From contig JAFGBD010000054.1 of assembly GCA_016933335.1 (NCBI GenBank), positions 29,830 to 93,829 of the forward strand: DNA of 64,000 nucleotides, written 5' to 3'. Origin of the DNA: Bacteroidales bacterium. Its GTDB lineage: Bacteria; Bacteroidota; Bacteroidia; Bacteroidales; UBA10428. Under the pieces are notes generated by a model that saw only the letters and a program-made list of their open reading frames with translations, was not told where the DNA came from and ran no database searches. The number at the start of each line of letters is the position of its first letter. Position 1 is the stretch's first letter. Below, in pieces: positions 10,156 through 20,400 of this stretch. The position numbers were made by a program, and so were the translations under genes.

Positions 10156-11145
10156 ATGGAAAAGAGCGAAAAAGCAATATATCTGGTAAACAGGTTTGTT
10201 ACCGGTGATATCACTGATATAGAGTCAGCTGAACTGGATCGGTTGATATCAGATGGTGAGGTATCAACCGAAGAGCTGGCAGACTTCCAGAGAATCTGGA
10301 ATGCAACCCGGCAGATTGACCTTACCTTTTCCGATTCAGGGAAAGCATACATGAAAACAGTTGCCCGCAAGAGAGGCCTGAAGCCCAATCACCGTATTGT
10401 TATAAATAACATATTTAAAATTGCAGCCATCATTGTATTTGGAATATTCATCGGCATTGCCGTCAACAGGTTATTTCTTACAGAAAAGGACAAGTTTGTG
10501 GAGATTGTCACGAAGAAAGGTGACAAGATACATATCAGCCTGACGGAAAACAATGACGTATGGCTCAATTCAAAAAGCAGTATCAGGTATCCTGCGAACT
10601 TTACCGGAACCAACAGGTATGTTGAGATCCGGGGTGAAGCTTTTTTCCGGCTTGAGAGCAAAGATTACCATCCGGTAATCATCAGGTGTAATGGCACAAA
10701 GATCATCGGGAACACTGCCGAGTTCAATGCAAGAACAGATACATCAACCCATATTACAGAGATAACGGTCAAGTCAGGTTGGATAACCCTTTCAGATCCC
10801 ATGTGGAACAATGAACAGATAGTACTTGAGGAGGGTTTCAGAGGAACCATTGATGAAAAGCTGCCATTGCTGATTGAACAGAACCGGAATCCGAATTACC
10901 AGGCATGGAAAACCGGCAGGCTGATTTTTGAGAATGTACCGCTACTGTCTGTTGCGGAGACACTGTCAGATATATATGATGTTAATATAGCGATTAACGG
11001 GGAAGTGAAATACTGTTTTATCACAAGCACATATGATAACAAGGATATTGATGTCATACTGGATGATATCAAAGAGCAATTTCAGACAAGCATATCCCGG
11101 GAAAGTGACCAGATAATTATCAAAGGAAATAGTTGTAAAATGTAA
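10156..11145 (+). CDS. FecR-type anti-sigma factor with DUF4974-like C-terminus
   Basis: Membrane anti-sigma partner of the preceding ECF factor. The cytoplasmic N-terminal part (about residues 1-80) is the sigma-binding region. One transmembrane helix (IAAIIVFGIFIGIAV, about 91-105) leads to a periplasmic FecR domain (VEIVTKKGDKIHISLTENNDVWLNS..IRGEAFFRLE..) and a C-terminal STN-like domain (LLSVAETLSDIYDVNIAINGEV..). ATG 10156 is preferred over the in-frame GTG just before it. Alone among the two FecR genes it is followed by a TonB-C protein rather than a SusC. Confidence 0.92.
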   Translation: MEKSEKAIYLVNRFVTGDITDIESAELDRLISDGEVSTEELADFQRIWNATRQIDLTFSDSGKAYMKTVARKRGLKPNHRIVINNIFKIAAIIVFGIFIGIAVNRLFLTEKDKFVEIVTKKGDKIHISLTENNDVWLNSKSSIRYPANFTGTNRYVEIRGEAFFRLESKDYHPVIIRCNGTKIIGNTAEFNARTDTSTHITEITVKSGWITLSDPMWNNEQIVLEEGFRGTIDEKLPLLIEQNRNPNYQAWKTGRLIFENVPLLSVAETLSDIYDVNIAINGEVKYCFITSTYDNKDIDVILDDIKEQFQTSISRESDQIIIKGNSCKM

Positions 11146-11162
11146 ATTAAAATGAAAGAATT

Positions 11163-11972
11163 ATGAAAAAGTTAATGAATTTTATGTTGTTTATATTTAT
11201 GGCATACTCTCAGGTATTCTCACAGTGCGATCCGAGGCTCAGCATGAAGGTGCCTGATAATCCCGATCATTTCATAAGATCGTTTGATGCTTTCATGCCA
11301 TATGAAAACGATTCGGTTTTAAAGTATACACTGCTGTTGCATAAAGGGAAGACATATAAGATCGAAGTATTTGAAAACGATGAATTCAGGGGAGGTGCAA
11401 CCTATTCGCTTTATGAGGGAGACAAGCTGCTTGGCACCAATCATGCCATGGGTACGGGCAAGTCTTTTCCTTCTTTTAATTTCAAATGTCAGAAATCACT
11501 GGTTTATGATATGGTAGTCAGAAAGAAAGGCAACGGAAAATACTGCGCTTCATGGGTCATCCAGGAAATGAAAGAATCCGGAGAAAGCTATTTCGAGTTC
11601 TCAGACACAGAAGAATCCGATGATCCCAGCGATCAGGTATTTTTTATTGTGGAAGACATGCCTGTGTTTATTGAAGGAAAAGGGATGGAAGCATTCAGGG
11701 AATGGATAGCCCAAAACCTGGTTTATCCTCCCGAAGCCCTTAAGAATAAAATATCGGGCAGGGTCTTTGTGAGCTTTGTTGTTGATGAAGAGGGTAGTGT
11801 GAAAAGGGTTAAAATTGTAAGAGGTGTCGATCCGATACTGGACAAAGCTGCCCTTGAGTTAATCAAAAGCTCACCCGCATGGGCAAAACCGGGAAGCCAG
11901 CGAGGTGTGAGAGTGAAAGTCGCCTTTACGTTTCCTATCAGTTATCAGTTAACATCAAAAACGGATAAATAA
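11163..11972 (+). CDS. Exported protein with C-terminal TonB (energy transducer) domain
   Basis: A 269-residue protein with a cleavable signal peptide (MKKLMNFMLFIFMAYSQVFSQ), a unique middle domain (about 25-150) that looks like a beta-sandwich, an acidic linker (FSDTEESDDPSD) and a TonB C-terminal domain (about 170-262: FREWIAQNLVYPPEALKNKISGRVFVSFVVDEEGSVKRVKIVRGVDPILDKAALELIKSSPAW). True TonB proteins are anchored in the inner membrane by an uncleaved helix and a proline-rich arm; neither is present here. It follows the FecR gene by 17 bp and so belongs to the sigma/anti-sigma operon. Its job is unknown; binding to TonB boxes or to the FecR periplasmic domain is conceivable. Confidence 0.85.
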   Translation: MKKLMNFMLFIFMAYSQVFSQCDPRLSMKVPDNPDHFIRSFDAFMPYENDSVLKYTLLLHKGKTYKIEVFENDEFRGGATYSLYEGDKLLGTNHAMGTGKSFPSFNFKCQKSLVYDMVVRKKGNGKYCASWVIQEMKESGESYFEFSDTEESDDPSDQVFFIVEDMPVFIEGKGMEAFREWIAQNLVYPPEALKNKISGRVFVSFVVDEEGSVKRVKIVRGVDPILDKAALELIKSSPAWAKPGSQRGVRVKVAFTFPISYQLTSKTDK

Positions 11973-12029
11973 CCGGTTTTATAGGCTTTCTTATGTGCCG
12001 GTATTCATTAAACAGCCTTAAATGGCAGC

Positions 12030-12060
12030 ATCCCCTTGTCAGTCTGGCAAGGGGATTTTT
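12030..12060 (+). terminator. Rho-independent terminator after TonB-C gene
   Basis: A nine-base-pair stem (ATCCCCTTG at 12030-12038 with CAAGGGGAT at 12048-12056) with a nine-base loop, followed by a T tract. It closes the sigma/FecR/TonB-C operon. The remaining DNA up to the GH105 gene at 12296 shows nothing else recognisable. Confidence 0.9.
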
Positions 12061-12295
12061 AATGAAAATTTCCAGAATCCCTTCAGTACATTTCTGATAT
12101 AACAAAATATTTTCTTTATTTTAAGCTTTGAAGTCGCGAAAGACTGATGCTCAAAAAACATGAATGGAAAAACGAATGATCTTCAGAAGTCAAAAAAGAA
12201 AGACTGATTTTGAAAAAAGTATGATGTCAAATGGCTGCTGATTCCTGAAAACAGATAGAATTAAAATTAAATATTGTTTTCCTAAAATCTTAATT

Positions 12296-13720
12296 ATGAA
12301 AAAAAAGACTGTCACAAGAAGTAACCTTCCGCTGAATCATGAACAAGCAATCTGCAGGTCATTTCTGGTTTTCTTTAATCCTTTGCTGTTTGCTGTTATG
12401 TCAACGGTTGTATCCGGTCAGGATTCAGTAAGGATTATGACCGATGTGAATACACCTTTGCATGCCATGCAACCTGATTATGATATCCCATATGTTGTGC
12501 CGGAACCGGAAGATGTTAAAAAGGTCCTTGATAAAATTTACAATTACCTGGATGAAGTTACTCCTCCGAAAATAATGGATCAGCGCATTGGAAAAGAAAT
12601 TGAAGATCTAACCAAACTAGACAGCAACAGCTGGTTTATGCCTGGTGATTTCCGCCTGTGCAGTTACGAGTGGGGTGTAACTTATGCTGGTATGCTGCTT
12701 GCCGGAGAGGTTACAGGAGATTCGAAATATACCGGTTACACTGTTAAACGGCTGGAATTTTTAGGAAAGGTGGCAGGTCATTACCGTTCACTGGTTGAAA
12801 AATCTCCCGGCATGAGGATACCGGTCAGAAGCATCCTTGAGCCACGGGCCCTCGACGATGCCGGTGCCATGTGTGCAGCCATGATAAAGACCCGGAGAGC
12901 AGGCTTAAGCAGTGAGTTGCAGCCGATGATTGACAATTATATTGATTTCATCAGTTATCAGCAATTTCGACTCAGTGACGGCACGCTGGCCCGCAACAGG
13001 CCCCTGCCCAACACCATATGGCTCGATGATCTGTTTATGAGTGTGCCGGCCCTGGCACAAATGGGAAAGCTGACAGGAGAAGAGAAATATTATGATGATG
13101 CTGTAAGCCAGATCCTGCAATTTACACAGCGGATGTACAACTATGAGAAAAACCTGTTCATGCACGGATGGGTGCAGGACATGGAGCCACACCCGCAGTT
13201 TCACTGGGCAAGAGCCAACGGATGGGCTGTCATGGCCATGATTGAATTACTGGATGTGCTGCCTGAGGATCACCGTGGACGTGAACTTGTGATGAAGGTA
13301 CTTCGCGCACATGTCAGCGGACTTGCAGCGTGCCAGTCCGGCAAGGGTTTCTGGCACCAGCTGCTCGATCGCAGAGATTCATATCTGGAAACGTCTGCAA
13401 CTGCAATCTACACTTATTCCATTGCACGGGCAATTAACAAAGGTTATGTCGATGAAAAAGCATACGGACCAATGGTTCTGCTTGCATGGAATGCAGTGTC
13501 AACAAAGGTAAATTCCAGAGGCCAGGTGGAAGGAACATGTGTCGGTACCGGTATGGCTTTTGATCCGGCTTTTTATTATTATCGTCCCATCAGCGTGTAT
13601 GCTGCACACGGTTACGGACCTGTTCTATTGGCTGGTGCTGAAGTGCTGTCTTTGCTGAAAAACTTCAGGGCAGAGATCAACGACAGTGCCCTGATGATGT
13701 ATAAAAAGAGGAATGATTAA
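12296..13720 (+). CDS. GH105/GH88-type unsaturated uronyl hydrolase
   Basis: (alpha/alpha)6-barrel hydrolase of the GH88/GH105 group. Such enzymes remove the 4,5-unsaturated galacturonosyl residue left by pectate or rhamnogalacturonan lyases. Seen: a signal peptide (cleavage near VVSGQ, about residue 41), the aspartate pair D244-D245 in IWLDDLFMSVP (the first or second is the likely catalytic acid by analogy with YteR), HWARANGWAVMAMIELLDVLP, and the C-terminal GTCVGTGMAFDPAFYYYRP. Length 474 aa is usual for the exported form. It stands alone as a unit followed by the CE12 esterase gene; together they point to rhamnogalacturonan-I fragments as part of the substrate. Confidence 0.92.
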   Translation: MKKKTVTRSNLPLNHEQAICRSFLVFFNPLLFAVMSTVVSGQDSVRIMTDVNTPLHAMQPDYDIPYVVPEPEDVKKVLDKIYNYLDEVTPPKIMDQRIGKEIEDLTKLDSNSWFMPGDFRLCSYEWGVTYAGMLLAGEVTGDSKYTGYTVKRLEFLGKVAGHYRSLVEKSPGMRIPVRSILEPRALDDAGAMCAAMIKTRRAGLSSELQPMIDNYIDFISYQQFRLSDGTLARNRPLPNTIWLDDLFMSVPALAQMGKLTGEEKYYDDAVSQILQFTQRMYNYEKNLFMHGWVQDMEPHPQFHWARANGWAVMAMIELLDVLPEDHRGRELVMKVLRAHVSGLAACQSGKGFWHQLLDRRDSYLETSATAIYTYSIARAINKGYVDEKAYGPMVLLAWNAVSTKVNSRGQVEGTCVGTGMAFDPAFYYYRPISVYAAHGYGPVLLAGAEVLSLLKNFRAEINDSALMMYKKRND

Positions 13721-13894
13721 GCCATTTGAAAAGAAGTGATCAATCTCCGGAGAGGAAGGTTTGGTCGATATTAAACGGAACAATTCATCTCAGGGGAAGA
13801 ATGATGAGTACCTGCAAAGAGAAATGCTCTGTCGCCTTAAAGTCATAATGAAGGTCACACTGATATGAACAGTATTTATATTTGAATAAAAAAA

Positions 13895-15328
13895 ATGATT
13901 ATGAAAAGAAACAATACCTTCTTTTACCAGTTCTTTTTAATGATGATTATCATACCCTTGTTCATTGCAAACGATCAGCCATCCGCTGATATTCATACCG
14001 GGGTTCTCAATCCTGCTTGTACTCATACAGGAATGAAAGCGGGACAGATGGAACTGGTCGGTACGGATTCACCTGTACTTCAATTTGACTTTGGCTCAGG
14101 TAAGGTGGAGCCTGGTTACAGGCAGGTTACCGGTAATATGATCTATAAGAAAGAAAGTGGTTTTGGATTTATCTCCCAGGTACCTGTAAAAGATATAAAC
14201 AGGAAAGGAAAGGATGCCCTCAGGGGCGATTTCTGCACTGGCAGCAAACCGTTTTATTTTGCGGCGGATGTGCCTGAAGGCAATTACGAAGTAATAGTGA
14301 CTTTCGGCGACCGGAAGGGCGAATCGATGAATACGGTAAAGGCTGAATCGCGCAGGCTGATGCTTGAAAATGTGGCAACAAAAAAGGGTGAATTCAGAAC
14401 GGATACCTTTATCGTGAATGTGCGCACACCGAGAATTGATTCCAGCGAGAGTATCCGTCTGAAAAAACGTGAAATCGGCTACCTGAACTGGGATGATAAG
14501 CTGACACTGGAATTCGGCGGATCAAAGCCCTGCATCAATGCAGTCGAAATCAGGGAAGCAAAAGAGGTGGTTACCGTGTTCCTGGCAGGAAATTCAACTG
14601 TCACCGACCAGGAGAGGGAGCCCTGGGCAGCATGGGGACAGATGATACCGCGCTTCTTTACTTCCGGTGTCGTGGTCGCCAACTATGCAGAATCGGGTGA
14701 AGCGCTAAAAAGTTTTACCGGGGAAAGACGACTGATGAAAATCTTAAGCATCATCAGGCCGGGAGATTACCTGTTTATCCAGTTCGGGCATAATGATCAG
14801 AAACCAAACAGTTCGGCTTATGTGGAAGCGTTCACCGGTTATAAAGAGCAGCTTGAGAAATATATTGCAGAGGTGCGGAAAAGAGGAGCCAGTCCTTTAT
14901 TAATCACCTCTATGCATCGCCGCAGCTTTGACGAAAACGGGAAGATCTTCAATACCCATGGCGATTACCCCGAAGCCATGAGACAGGTGGCAAAGGAGGA
15001 GCACGTACCTCTGATTGACCTGAATGCCATGAGTGCTGTTTTGTATGAAACACTGGGGGTGGAAGGCTCAAAAAGGGCATTCGTGCATTACCCGTCAAAC
15101 TCATTTCCGGGACAGGAGAAAGAACTTGCTGATAATTCCCACCACAGCACATACGGTGCCTACCAGCTTGCCAGGTGCATCGTTGAGAGCATCAAATCTG
15201 AGGTGCCGGAGCTTGCCCGGCATCTCAAAGAATCCCCGACATATAATCCCGGAAATCCTGATCCCTTTGATGAATGGAGCTGGCCCGTCAGTCCGTTTTT
15301 TGAATCAATCAGGCCTGACGGGTATTAG
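13895..15328 (+). CDS. CE12 rhamnogalacturonan acetylesterase-like SGNH hydrolase
   Basis: Secreted SGNH esterase that removes acetyl groups from pectic rhamnogalacturonan. The N-terminal signal peptide is followed by a beta-sandwich domain (about 55-225) of the galactose-binding/malectin-like kind (LQFDFGSGKVEPGY). The catalytic domain starts at VTVFLAGNSTVTDQE with nucleophile Ser234, has the Asn block (YAESG, FGHNDQ) and ends with Asp413 and His416 in ADNSHHSTYGAY. Two in-frame ATGs (13895 and 13901) are possible starts. The 477-residue length fits family members with the extra N-terminal domain. Neighbour to GH105, with which it would cooperate on rhamnogalacturonan-I. Confidence 0.9.
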   Translation: MIMKRNNTFFYQFFLMMIIIPLFIANDQPSADIHTGVLNPACTHTGMKAGQMELVGTDSPVLQFDFGSGKVEPGYRQVTGNMIYKKESGFGFISQVPVKDINRKGKDALRGDFCTGSKPFYFAADVPEGNYEVIVTFGDRKGESMNTVKAESRRLMLENVATKKGEFRTDTFIVNVRTPRIDSSESIRLKKREIGYLNWDDKLTLEFGGSKPCINAVEIREAKEVVTVFLAGNSTVTDQEREPWAAWGQMIPRFFTSGVVVANYAESGEALKSFTGERRLMKILSIIRPGDYLFIQFGHNDQKPNSSAYVEAFTGYKEQLEKYIAEVRKRGASPLLITSMHRRSFDENGKIFNTHGDYPEAMRQVAKEEHVPLIDLNAMSAVLYETLGVEGSKRAFVHYPSNSFPGQEKELADNSHHSTYGAYQLARCIVESIKSEVPELARHLKESPTYNPGNPDPFDEWSWPVSPFFESIRPDGY

Positions 15329-15415
15329 ATATGGTTTATCTGTTCAGCAACAATTGACATTTTATTTCTGGTAAAATTATGTTAATTTGCCGGATCAACA
15401 GATTTTACAATTTGT

Positions 15416-15991
15416 ATGTCAATATCATCCGATGAAAAGAATCTTATCCTGCAAGTTAGAAAAGGTAATGTTTTTGCATTTGAGAGGCTTTTCAAAACAT
15501 ACTATAAAAATCTTTGTCTTTTTGCTGAGCACTATGTCAGGGAGAAGGCGATGGCGGAAGAAATTGTCGGCAGTTTTTTCCTGAGGTTATGGGAAAAGAG
15601 AAAAAACATCGAAATCAAAGACTCTGTTAAATCCTATTTTTATAAAAGTATCCACAATCAATGCCTGAAATACCTTGAACATCTCAAGGTGATGAAGAAG
15701 TATGAGGATTATGCCCGCACCATGCTGGAAATGAAAGAGCTGTTATCACCCTCCTCCGAAAATTATCCGCTGGCAAACTTAATTTCAAGGGAGATCGTGC
15801 AGGATATTGAAAAAGCCATAGACCAGCTTCCGGAAAAGTGCAGGGAAGTCTTTTGCCTTTGCAGATTTGAGAATATGAGCTATGAAGATATTGCTTCCAG
15901 GCTGAATATTTCTGTTAACACAGTCCGCACACAAATGTCAAGGGCTTTTGCAAAGCTTCGTGAAAGCCTAAAGGATTACCTGCCCTATTAG
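15416..15991 (+). CDS. ECF RNA polymerase sigma factor
   Basis: Second FecI-type sigma factor, 191 aa. Region 2 is at AFERLFKTYYKNLCLFAEHYVREKAMAEEIVGSFFLRLWEKR and region 4 at LPEKCREVFCLCRFENMSYEDIASRLNISVNTVRTQMSRAFAKLRE. It is followed by FecR (156 bp), then SusC carrying an STN domain and SusD. This is the standard layout in which substrate-loaded SusC signals through FecR to free this sigma factor, which then activates the SusC/D operon. Confidence 0.95.
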   Translation: MSISSDEKNLILQVRKGNVFAFERLFKTYYKNLCLFAEHYVREKAMAEEIVGSFFLRLWEKRKNIEIKDSVKSYFYKSIHNQCLKYLEHLKVMKKYEDYARTMLEMKELLSPSSENYPLANLISREIVQDIEKAIDQLPEKCREVFCLCRFENMSYEDIASRLNISVNTVRTQMSRAFAKLRESLKDYLPY

Positions 15992-16147
15992 AATTTCAAA
16001 CTGATTCATTATCGGATTGTCCTGTTAAAACTTCTTTTCTCATTATCATAACCGGAATTTTTTTTAAGATTTTGTCACATTATTCCGCCACTTCCGGGTC
16101 TTATATGAAAGTACTTTTAATATTATAAGGAAAAGAACGATAATTAT

Positions 16148-17260
16148 ATGTATAAAAAAATTGAAGACCTGATAATTAGCTTTATAGAGGGCAATATATC
16201 AGAAGAAGATCTCAGCTGTCTCAAAAATGAGCTTAAAAAAGATCCCAATAAAAGAAAAAAATTTTATGAATACATTGATGTATGGCAATCAACATCGAAA
16301 GCCGGAAAAACAGATGATTACAATCCTGAAAAAGCTTGGCATAAATTAAAGTGCGAAATCAGAAATGCCACAGGCAGACCTTATGAATCTTCATCTTACA
16401 AACTGGCCGGAAGAATACAGCAGATTGCTGCAGCGGTTATCATTACAATAGTCGCTGGTACCCTTGCATTTTACCTGATTAAGAATGCCGGCCCGTCAGG
16501 AAACAATAAGGCTTTAACCGAGTATGTCATACCCTATGGTTCCAGATCAAAGATACTGCTTCCTGATGGCACCGATATATGGCTCAATTCCGGATCAAGG
16601 TTGAAATACGACAGGCATTTTGGCCGTCATAACAGGAACATCAGCCTGGAAGGTGAAGCCTATTTTAATGTAACCAGCGGTAAAAAACTTCCTTTTATTG
16701 TAAATACTTCCGGATTAACCATTAAGGTACTTGGTACTGCGTTCAATGTCAAGGCATACCCTGAAGAGAATTTTATTGAGACAACCGTTGAACGCGGGAC
16801 TGTGCAGGTACTTGGTGATCTGAAAAGTCCTGCAATGCCAAATGGCGTTGTTTTAAAAGCAAATCAGAAGCTGCTGTATACCCTGAAGGATGAAACAAAA
16901 AAATCAGCCGGTCAGTCAGATGAAAACAAAACGGTAAAACAGCCTGTCAGTGTTCTTAAGCCAAACACGGCTAAACTGGATGATAACATATCAACAAAGA
17001 TCTATACATCATGGAAAGATAACCGCTGGATAATTGAAAGGGAGGAGTTGCAATCGCTGGCTGTTAAACTGGAAAGAAGGTATAATGTAGCAGTTGTAAT
17101 CGGTGACGAAAGCCTGAAACATTATGTTTTCAGCGGGATACTGGAGGATGAAACACTGGAACAGGTTCTTGAAGCCATTCAGCTTACTGCTCCAATTCTT
17201 TATAAGATCAACCAGAAACAGGTTGTACTGACAAGAAATAAATACTTCAAACCTAACTAA
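16148..17260 (+). CDS. FecR-type anti-sigma factor
   Basis: Anti-sigma partner for the preceding ECF factor and periplasmic receiver for the SusC STN domain. The N-terminal cytoplasmic part is helical (about 1-95). One membrane helix (IAAAVIITIVAGTLAFYLI, about 97-115) follows, then the FecR domain (VIPYGSRSKILLPDGTDIWLNSGSRLKYD..LEGEAYFNV..LGTAFNVKAYPEENFIETTVERGTVQV) and the DUF4974/STN-like end (ERRYNVAVVIGDESLKHYVFSGILEDETLEQVLEAIQL). 370 aa is typical for SusC-linked FecR proteins. Confidence 0.95.
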   Translation: MYKKIEDLIISFIEGNISEEDLSCLKNELKKDPNKRKKFYEYIDVWQSTSKAGKTDDYNPEKAWHKLKCEIRNATGRPYESSSYKLAGRIQQIAAAVIITIVAGTLAFYLIKNAGPSGNNKALTEYVIPYGSRSKILLPDGTDIWLNSGSRLKYDRHFGRHNRNISLEGEAYFNVTSGKKLPFIVNTSGLTIKVLGTAFNVKAYPEENFIETTVERGTVQVLGDLKSPAMPNGVVLKANQKLLYTLKDETKKSAGQSDENKTVKQPVSVLKPNTAKLDDNISTKIYTSWKDNRWIIEREELQSLAVKLERRYNVAVVIGDESLKHYVFSGILEDETLEQVLEAIQLTAPILYKINQKQVVLTRNKYFKPN

Positions 17261-17321
17261 TAATCTGAATTGTAAACTAAAAACAAATGCCTATGATCAA
17301 ATATCAAACCTGGTAATAAAA

Positions 17322-17364
17322 GAACTGCAAAATGCGGGTAACATTCTGCAGTTCATAGTTTTTA
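17322..17364 (+). terminator. Hairpin with T tract between FecR and SusC (terminator or attenuator)
   Basis: GAACTGCA (17322-17329) pairs with TGCAGTTC (17347-17354). Four further inner pairs follow after one mismatch, the loop is CGGGTAA, and a T tract starts at 17359. It lies 62 bp after the anti-sigma stop and 37 bp before the SusC start. It could end the sigma/anti-sigma message, or act as an attenuator keeping SusC low until its own promoter is used. Confidence 0.65.
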
Positions 17365-17400
17365 AAATTTTATGTAAAAATTCTAAAACACTGCAAATTT

Positions 17401-20400
17401 ATGAAAAAAAGAAAAACCCTGTGTCCGATTAGCAATAAAAGGACACTACTAAAACTTTTATTAACCATGAAACTAACTCTAATTTTCATTTTAGCCGGAG
17501 TTTTCCAGTTAAGTGCTACCCTTTACTCCCAAAACGGATTATTTACCGTCAAAATGGAAAATACAACGATGAGGGAGGTTCTTAAAGAGATTGAAAAACA
17601 GAGTGAATTACGATTCTTCTACAACGATTTGTTGACAAATGTCGATAAGAATGTCACGCTCATAGCAGATGACCTGAAGATCGACGAATTGCTGAACAAG
17701 CTGTTTCACGGATCAGATATAACCTATAAAATGATGGAGAATAACCTGGTGCTTGTTTCCCCAAAAGCCCTGCTTCAGCAGATAATTGTCAAAGGTACAG
17801 TAAAGTCATCAACTTCAGGAGAGCCACTCCCCGGAGTGAATGTTGTGGTAAAAGGCACGACAGTTGGTGTGGTCACTGATCTGGGCGGCAACTATGAAAT
17901 CGCAGTTCCTTCATCCGATGCAGTTCTTGTTTTTTCTTTTGTTGGATATTTATCTGAAGAGATCCTGGTTGGTTCGCAGACTGAGATAAATGTAAACCTG
18001 GTTGAGAGCATAGAATCACTGGAAGAAGTTATCGTGATCGGTTATGGTACCCAGCGTAAGGCTGATGTTACCAGCGCGGTTGCCAGCGTCAAGAAAGAAG
18101 AATTTCTGTCCGGGAACATTCAGGATGCAGCAGAGCTGATCAAGGGCAAAGTGGCCGGGTTAACCGTAACCAAGGGTACGGGTGATCCCAATGTAGAATC
18201 CACTATCCGTCTGCGTGGTATCACCAGTATGCTGGCTGACATCACCCCGCTGGTGTTGATCGATGGAATCGAAGGTTCTTTGGGTTCGGTTGCACCGGAA
18301 AACATCGTATCGATTGACGTTCTGAAAGATGCTTCAGCTGCTGCCATCTATGGTACCCGTGGCGCCAATGGTGTTATCCTGATTACAACCAATTCAGGCA
18401 AACGCCTGGAACAGACCACTATAAACTATTCTGCTTACGGAACCCTGTCCGGTTTCTATAAAGTGGCCGATTTTATGGATCCGAGCGATATCCGCAAAGG
18501 ATTGACCACTTATTCAGATGGGGGATGGGATACCGATTGGCTGTCAGCGGTTTCGCAGAAAGGATATACCCAGAATCACAACCTTAACATAACCGGAGGG
18601 ACCCAGAATACAAGTTATTCCGCAAACGTCGGTTATCGCAAGGAAGAAGGGACTATCAAAAAATCCAACAGTGATGAATTGAAAATGCAGTTTGATCTGA
18701 GCCATTGGCTTTTAGATGATAAGGTAAAACTGAACTTCAACCTGATTAAAGGAACACATAAAAACGATGTGACCAATGCAAGCAACCTGGGATGGAGCAA
18801 CATATACCGACAGGCGGTAATCCGTAATCCCACTGAACCGATATATAATGTTGATAACGATCCTAAACTTCGTAAATATTACGAAGACTGGTCCGTATTC
18901 CAGTATTACAATCCGGTGGCGATGATCTATGAACATCTTGGTGAATACAAGAGCGAATGGACCCGTATGACCGGCAATATCACGCTTGAACCCATCAAAG
19001 GATGGCAGACAAACCTGAAATTATCAACCAATCGATCAAACGGCAATACTGAATCCTATACCACGAGAGACTATTATACATGGAAAACCGATGGGTATGA
19101 AGGCTATGCTTCAAAAAGCGGCAGATATGATGAATTAAACCAGATGGAACTGACCTCGAGGTACGATAAGATTTTCCAGGCCAGTCACCGGTTCTCAGCG
19201 TTAGCAGGTTACAGTTATCAGTACGAAATGTTTGAACGTATGTCTGCATCCAACTATAACTTCCCCACGGATGCTTATTTCTATAACAATTTGTATATGG
19301 GCGCTGCTTTGAAAGAAGGGAAAGCCGGTGTCGGCAGTGAAAAACAGGACAGCAAGCTGATCGGTTTCTTTGGCCGCATAAGCTATGGCTTTAAAAATAA
19401 ATACAATATCCTGGCGAGTATTCGTCACGAAGGCTCATCCAAGTTCGGTGCAAATCACAAATGGGGTACTTTCCCGGCCGTCTCAGCCGGCTGGACCATG
19501 AGCAACGAAAGTTTTATGAATAACCTGACATGGATAGACAACCTCAAACTGCGTATCGGTTACGGGATAACTGGCATCATTGCGGGTGATTCCTATAGAT
19601 CGCTTGTTCTGTTCAATTACAGCACAACATCCTGGGGATATTACCTGAACAGCCAGGGAGATTGGGCACCCAGCCTTGTGGCTGCATCGAATCCTAATCC
19701 GAACCTTAAGTGGGAAAAATCAGGAGAGTTCAACATAGGTGTTGATTTTGGGCTTCTGAACAATCGTTTAAGCGGATCAGTTGATTATTACGACAAGACC
19801 TCAAGCGATTTGCTCTATGAGTACAATGTGCCTTCACCTCCCAACCTTTACACAACAACATATGCCAATGCAGGCAAAATACAAAACCGGGGTATTGAAT
19901 TGATGGTCAGGGCAATTCCTGTCAAGACTGCTACTTTACAATACATTACAACGCTGACAGCTTACCACAATACCAATAAAGTGGTAAGCCTGTCCAACGA
20001 CCTGTATGAGACAGATAACTATCAGGATAATGGCTGGGCGGGCGATCCTGTTTCCTTGCCTACACAAAGACTGGAAGTAGGTTCTCACTTTGGAAGATAC
20101 TACACCCTAGTAACAGCCGGCCTTTCTGAAAACGGGTTGTGGATGGTACAGAATCCTGCGACAGGCCTTTATGAAGAATTTACCGCTGCCATGGCTACCG
20201 CTGAAACTTCATACCGTCAATGGACCGGCACCTCTGCCATCCCAAAGGTTTACCTGAACTGGGATAACGCACTCCGGTGGAAAAATTTCGACCTGAAGGT
20301 TCAGATGAGTTCGCAGTTAGGTTTTCAGATTGTCAATGAACAGCGAATGTTCTACGAAAACAATTCAATATCCTATAACAGGCTTGAATCGGCTGCCGAC

